Assembly: GCA_012035435.1 (NCBI GenBank)
Contig: JAAUPH010000208.1
Location: forward strand, 1-5,128
Source: Sphingopyxis sp.
Lineage (GTDB): Bacteria > Pseudomonadota > Alphaproteobacteria > Sphingomonadales > Sphingomonadaceae
Reading direction: 5' to 3'
Length of the DNA stretch: 5,128 bases
How positions within the stretch are numbered: the first letter of the stretch is position 1; each line of letters opens with the position of its first letter. Under the pieces are notes generated by a model that worked only from the letters and a program-made list of their open reading frames with translations, was not told where the DNA came from and did not search any database. Positions 4,520 through 5,128 of the stretch are shown here, piece after piece. Made by a program: the position numbers and the translations under genes.

Positions 4520-5128
4520 ATGGCAAATGACCCTTATTCCACATTGGGCGTGGCGCGCGGCGCGAGCGAGGCGGAGATTAAATCTGCCTATCGCAAACTC
4601 GCCAAACAGCTGCACCCCGACGCCAACAAAGACAATCCCAAGGCCGCTGAGCGTTTCTCGGACGTGACGCGCGCCTATGATCTTTTAAGCGACAAGACCA
4701 AGCGCGCTCAGTTCGACCGTGGCGAAATTGATGCCGACGGCAATCCTGCCATGCCATTTGGCTTTGGCGGCGGCGGCGGCGGTCTGATTTATGTGAACGA
4801 TTTGCTTACAGGCGCTGTTTCGGTTACTGGCGGTGCGAACGGCCAAACAACTTCATCCCGCATTGCCTATGGTGCAACCAGCGGTTCACCTGGCGCTGCG
4901 TTCCTCAACGCTCACATCACTTCGCTGCAAAACTGCGGTTTTGTGCCGGTCACCCTGGCCTACATGTCCTCGTTTAAATATGGAAAAAACGCATATGTGG
5001 AGTGGTGGACGGCTACGGAAACGGCGAATCTGGGCTTCAATCTTTACGGACATGACGGCAAGGATTGGCTGAAAATAAATTCTCAGATTATTCCCAGCCA
5101 GGCTGTCGATTCAGATTCTCCCCTCTTC
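4520..5128 (+). CDS. J-domain (DnaJ-like) protein N-terminus running in frame into an unrelated sequence; 3' end outside window
   Basis: From ATG 4520 the frame is open to the window edge (203 codons). Residues 1-68 are a J domain: [29 protein letters not shown] with the HPD triad at 32-34 that stimulates the DnaK ATPase, then [14 protein letters not shown] and [26 protein letters not shown] (74-88) begins the Gly/Phe linker typical of alphaproteobacterial DnaJ/CbpA-type proteins, where a Gly-rich linker and then a C-terminal client-binding domain should follow. Instead, from residue 89 the protein becomes [17 protein letters not shown] and continues for 115 residues with no DnaJ character. 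The gene is divergent from pdxH, with 86 bases between starts; I recall this pair as common in sphingomonads. The J domain is certain. Whether the fused product exists is doubtful: assembly chimera, insertion and real fusion all remain possible. Confidence 0.8.
   Translation, partial: MANDPYSTLGVARGASEAEIKSAYRKLAKQLHPDANKDNPKAAERFSDVTRAYDLLSDKTKRAQFDRGEIDADGNPAMPFGFGGGGGGLIYVNDLLTGAVSVTGGANGQTTSSRIAYGATSGSPGAAFLNAHITSLQNCGFVPVTLAYMSSFKYGKNAYVEWWTATETANLGFNLYGHDGKDWLKINSQIIPSQAVDSDSPLF
4766..4783 (+). repeat. GGC triplet tract (six Gly codons) at the composition break
   Basis: Five GGC and one GGT in a row encode Gly83-Gly88 in the J-domain linker. DnaJ-like sequence ends here and different sequence begins at 4784. 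Such tracts are natural in DnaJ linkers and are also places where polymerases slip or templates and assemblies join wrongly. Confidence 0.8.
4784..5128 (+). other. Unidentified coding-like segment, virion- or surface-protein-like in texture
   Basis: In frame with the J domain this segment gives 115 residues rich in Gly, Ser, Thr, Asn, Ala and aromatics: [73 protein letters not shown]. The texture suggests a beta-rich secreted or phage structural domain, but I recognise no family. The frame looks truly coding: it is open throughout, and all three minus-strand frames stop within its last 60 bases. Base use differs from the rest of the window: A/T at third positions is frequent (my hand count is about 54% GC3, against about 65% in the adjacent J domain), with codons such as ata, tca and gga and A/T-rich runs near 4973-4990. 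This fits DNA from another source, joined by integration or misassembly. Confidence 0.5.

Noticed and set aside
4833..5072. Plus-strand open frame of 79 codons in another frame of the tail segment
   Set aside because: The overlapping frame continuing from the J domain stays open to the window edge and has a more natural residue composition; this one looks like a shadow.
4784..5128. Intein or transposase insertion in the J-domain gene
   Set aside because: No Cys/Ser splice-start residue or intein blocks at the junction, and no terminal inverted repeats or DDE motifs are visible.
1..5128. CRISPR array, tRNA, rRNA or riboswitch
   Set aside because: No regularly spaced direct repeats, cloverleaf or conserved RNA core was seen on either strand.

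Overview
The window looks like chromosomal DNA of a sphingomonad-type alphaproteobacterium (order Sphingomonadales). The evidence is high G+C coding sequence, protein wording typical of that group (pirin, pyridoxamine-phosphate oxidase, a Tat-exported intradiol dioxygenase), and GC-rich inverted repeats between genes of a style I associate with sphingomonads, especially the perfect-looking 30-base arms at 2226-2299. The genus cannot be fixed from this sequence.

Layout: (1) 2-266, the C-terminal end of a pirin-family gene, split by a one-base insertion near 59-60. (2) 267-492, a GC-rich non-coding stretch with hairpins. (3) 493-1170, an exported intradiol ring-cleavage dioxygenase-like protein. 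(4) 1171-1333, a short gap with a 12-bp palindrome and a repeat cluster. (5) 1334-2224, an alpha/beta hydrolase of the epoxide-hydrolase type, followed by a long inverted repeat. (6) 2321-2668 on the minus strand, a small membrane-anchored Cys protein, head to head with 2676-3785, an exported serine beta-lactamase-fold hydrolase; there is almost no space between their starts. (7) 3854-4433 on the minus strand, pdxH (pyridoxamine 5'-phosphate oxidase), also broken by a one-base insertion. (8) From 4520 to the window end, a J-domain (DnaJ-like) gene whose sequence changes abruptly after a Gly tract at 4766-4783 into 115 residues that look like no DnaJ protein I know.

The genes do not form one pathway. 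Two hydrolases and the dioxygenase give the region a mild catabolic or detoxification flavour. The pdxH/J-domain pair is a divergent housekeeping pair. The most striking feature is the J-domain junction. The two single-base frameshifts in otherwise well-preserved genes, together with this junction, make sequence or assembly error a serious explanation, and the raw data should settle it. I did not find a clear new multi-gene system.
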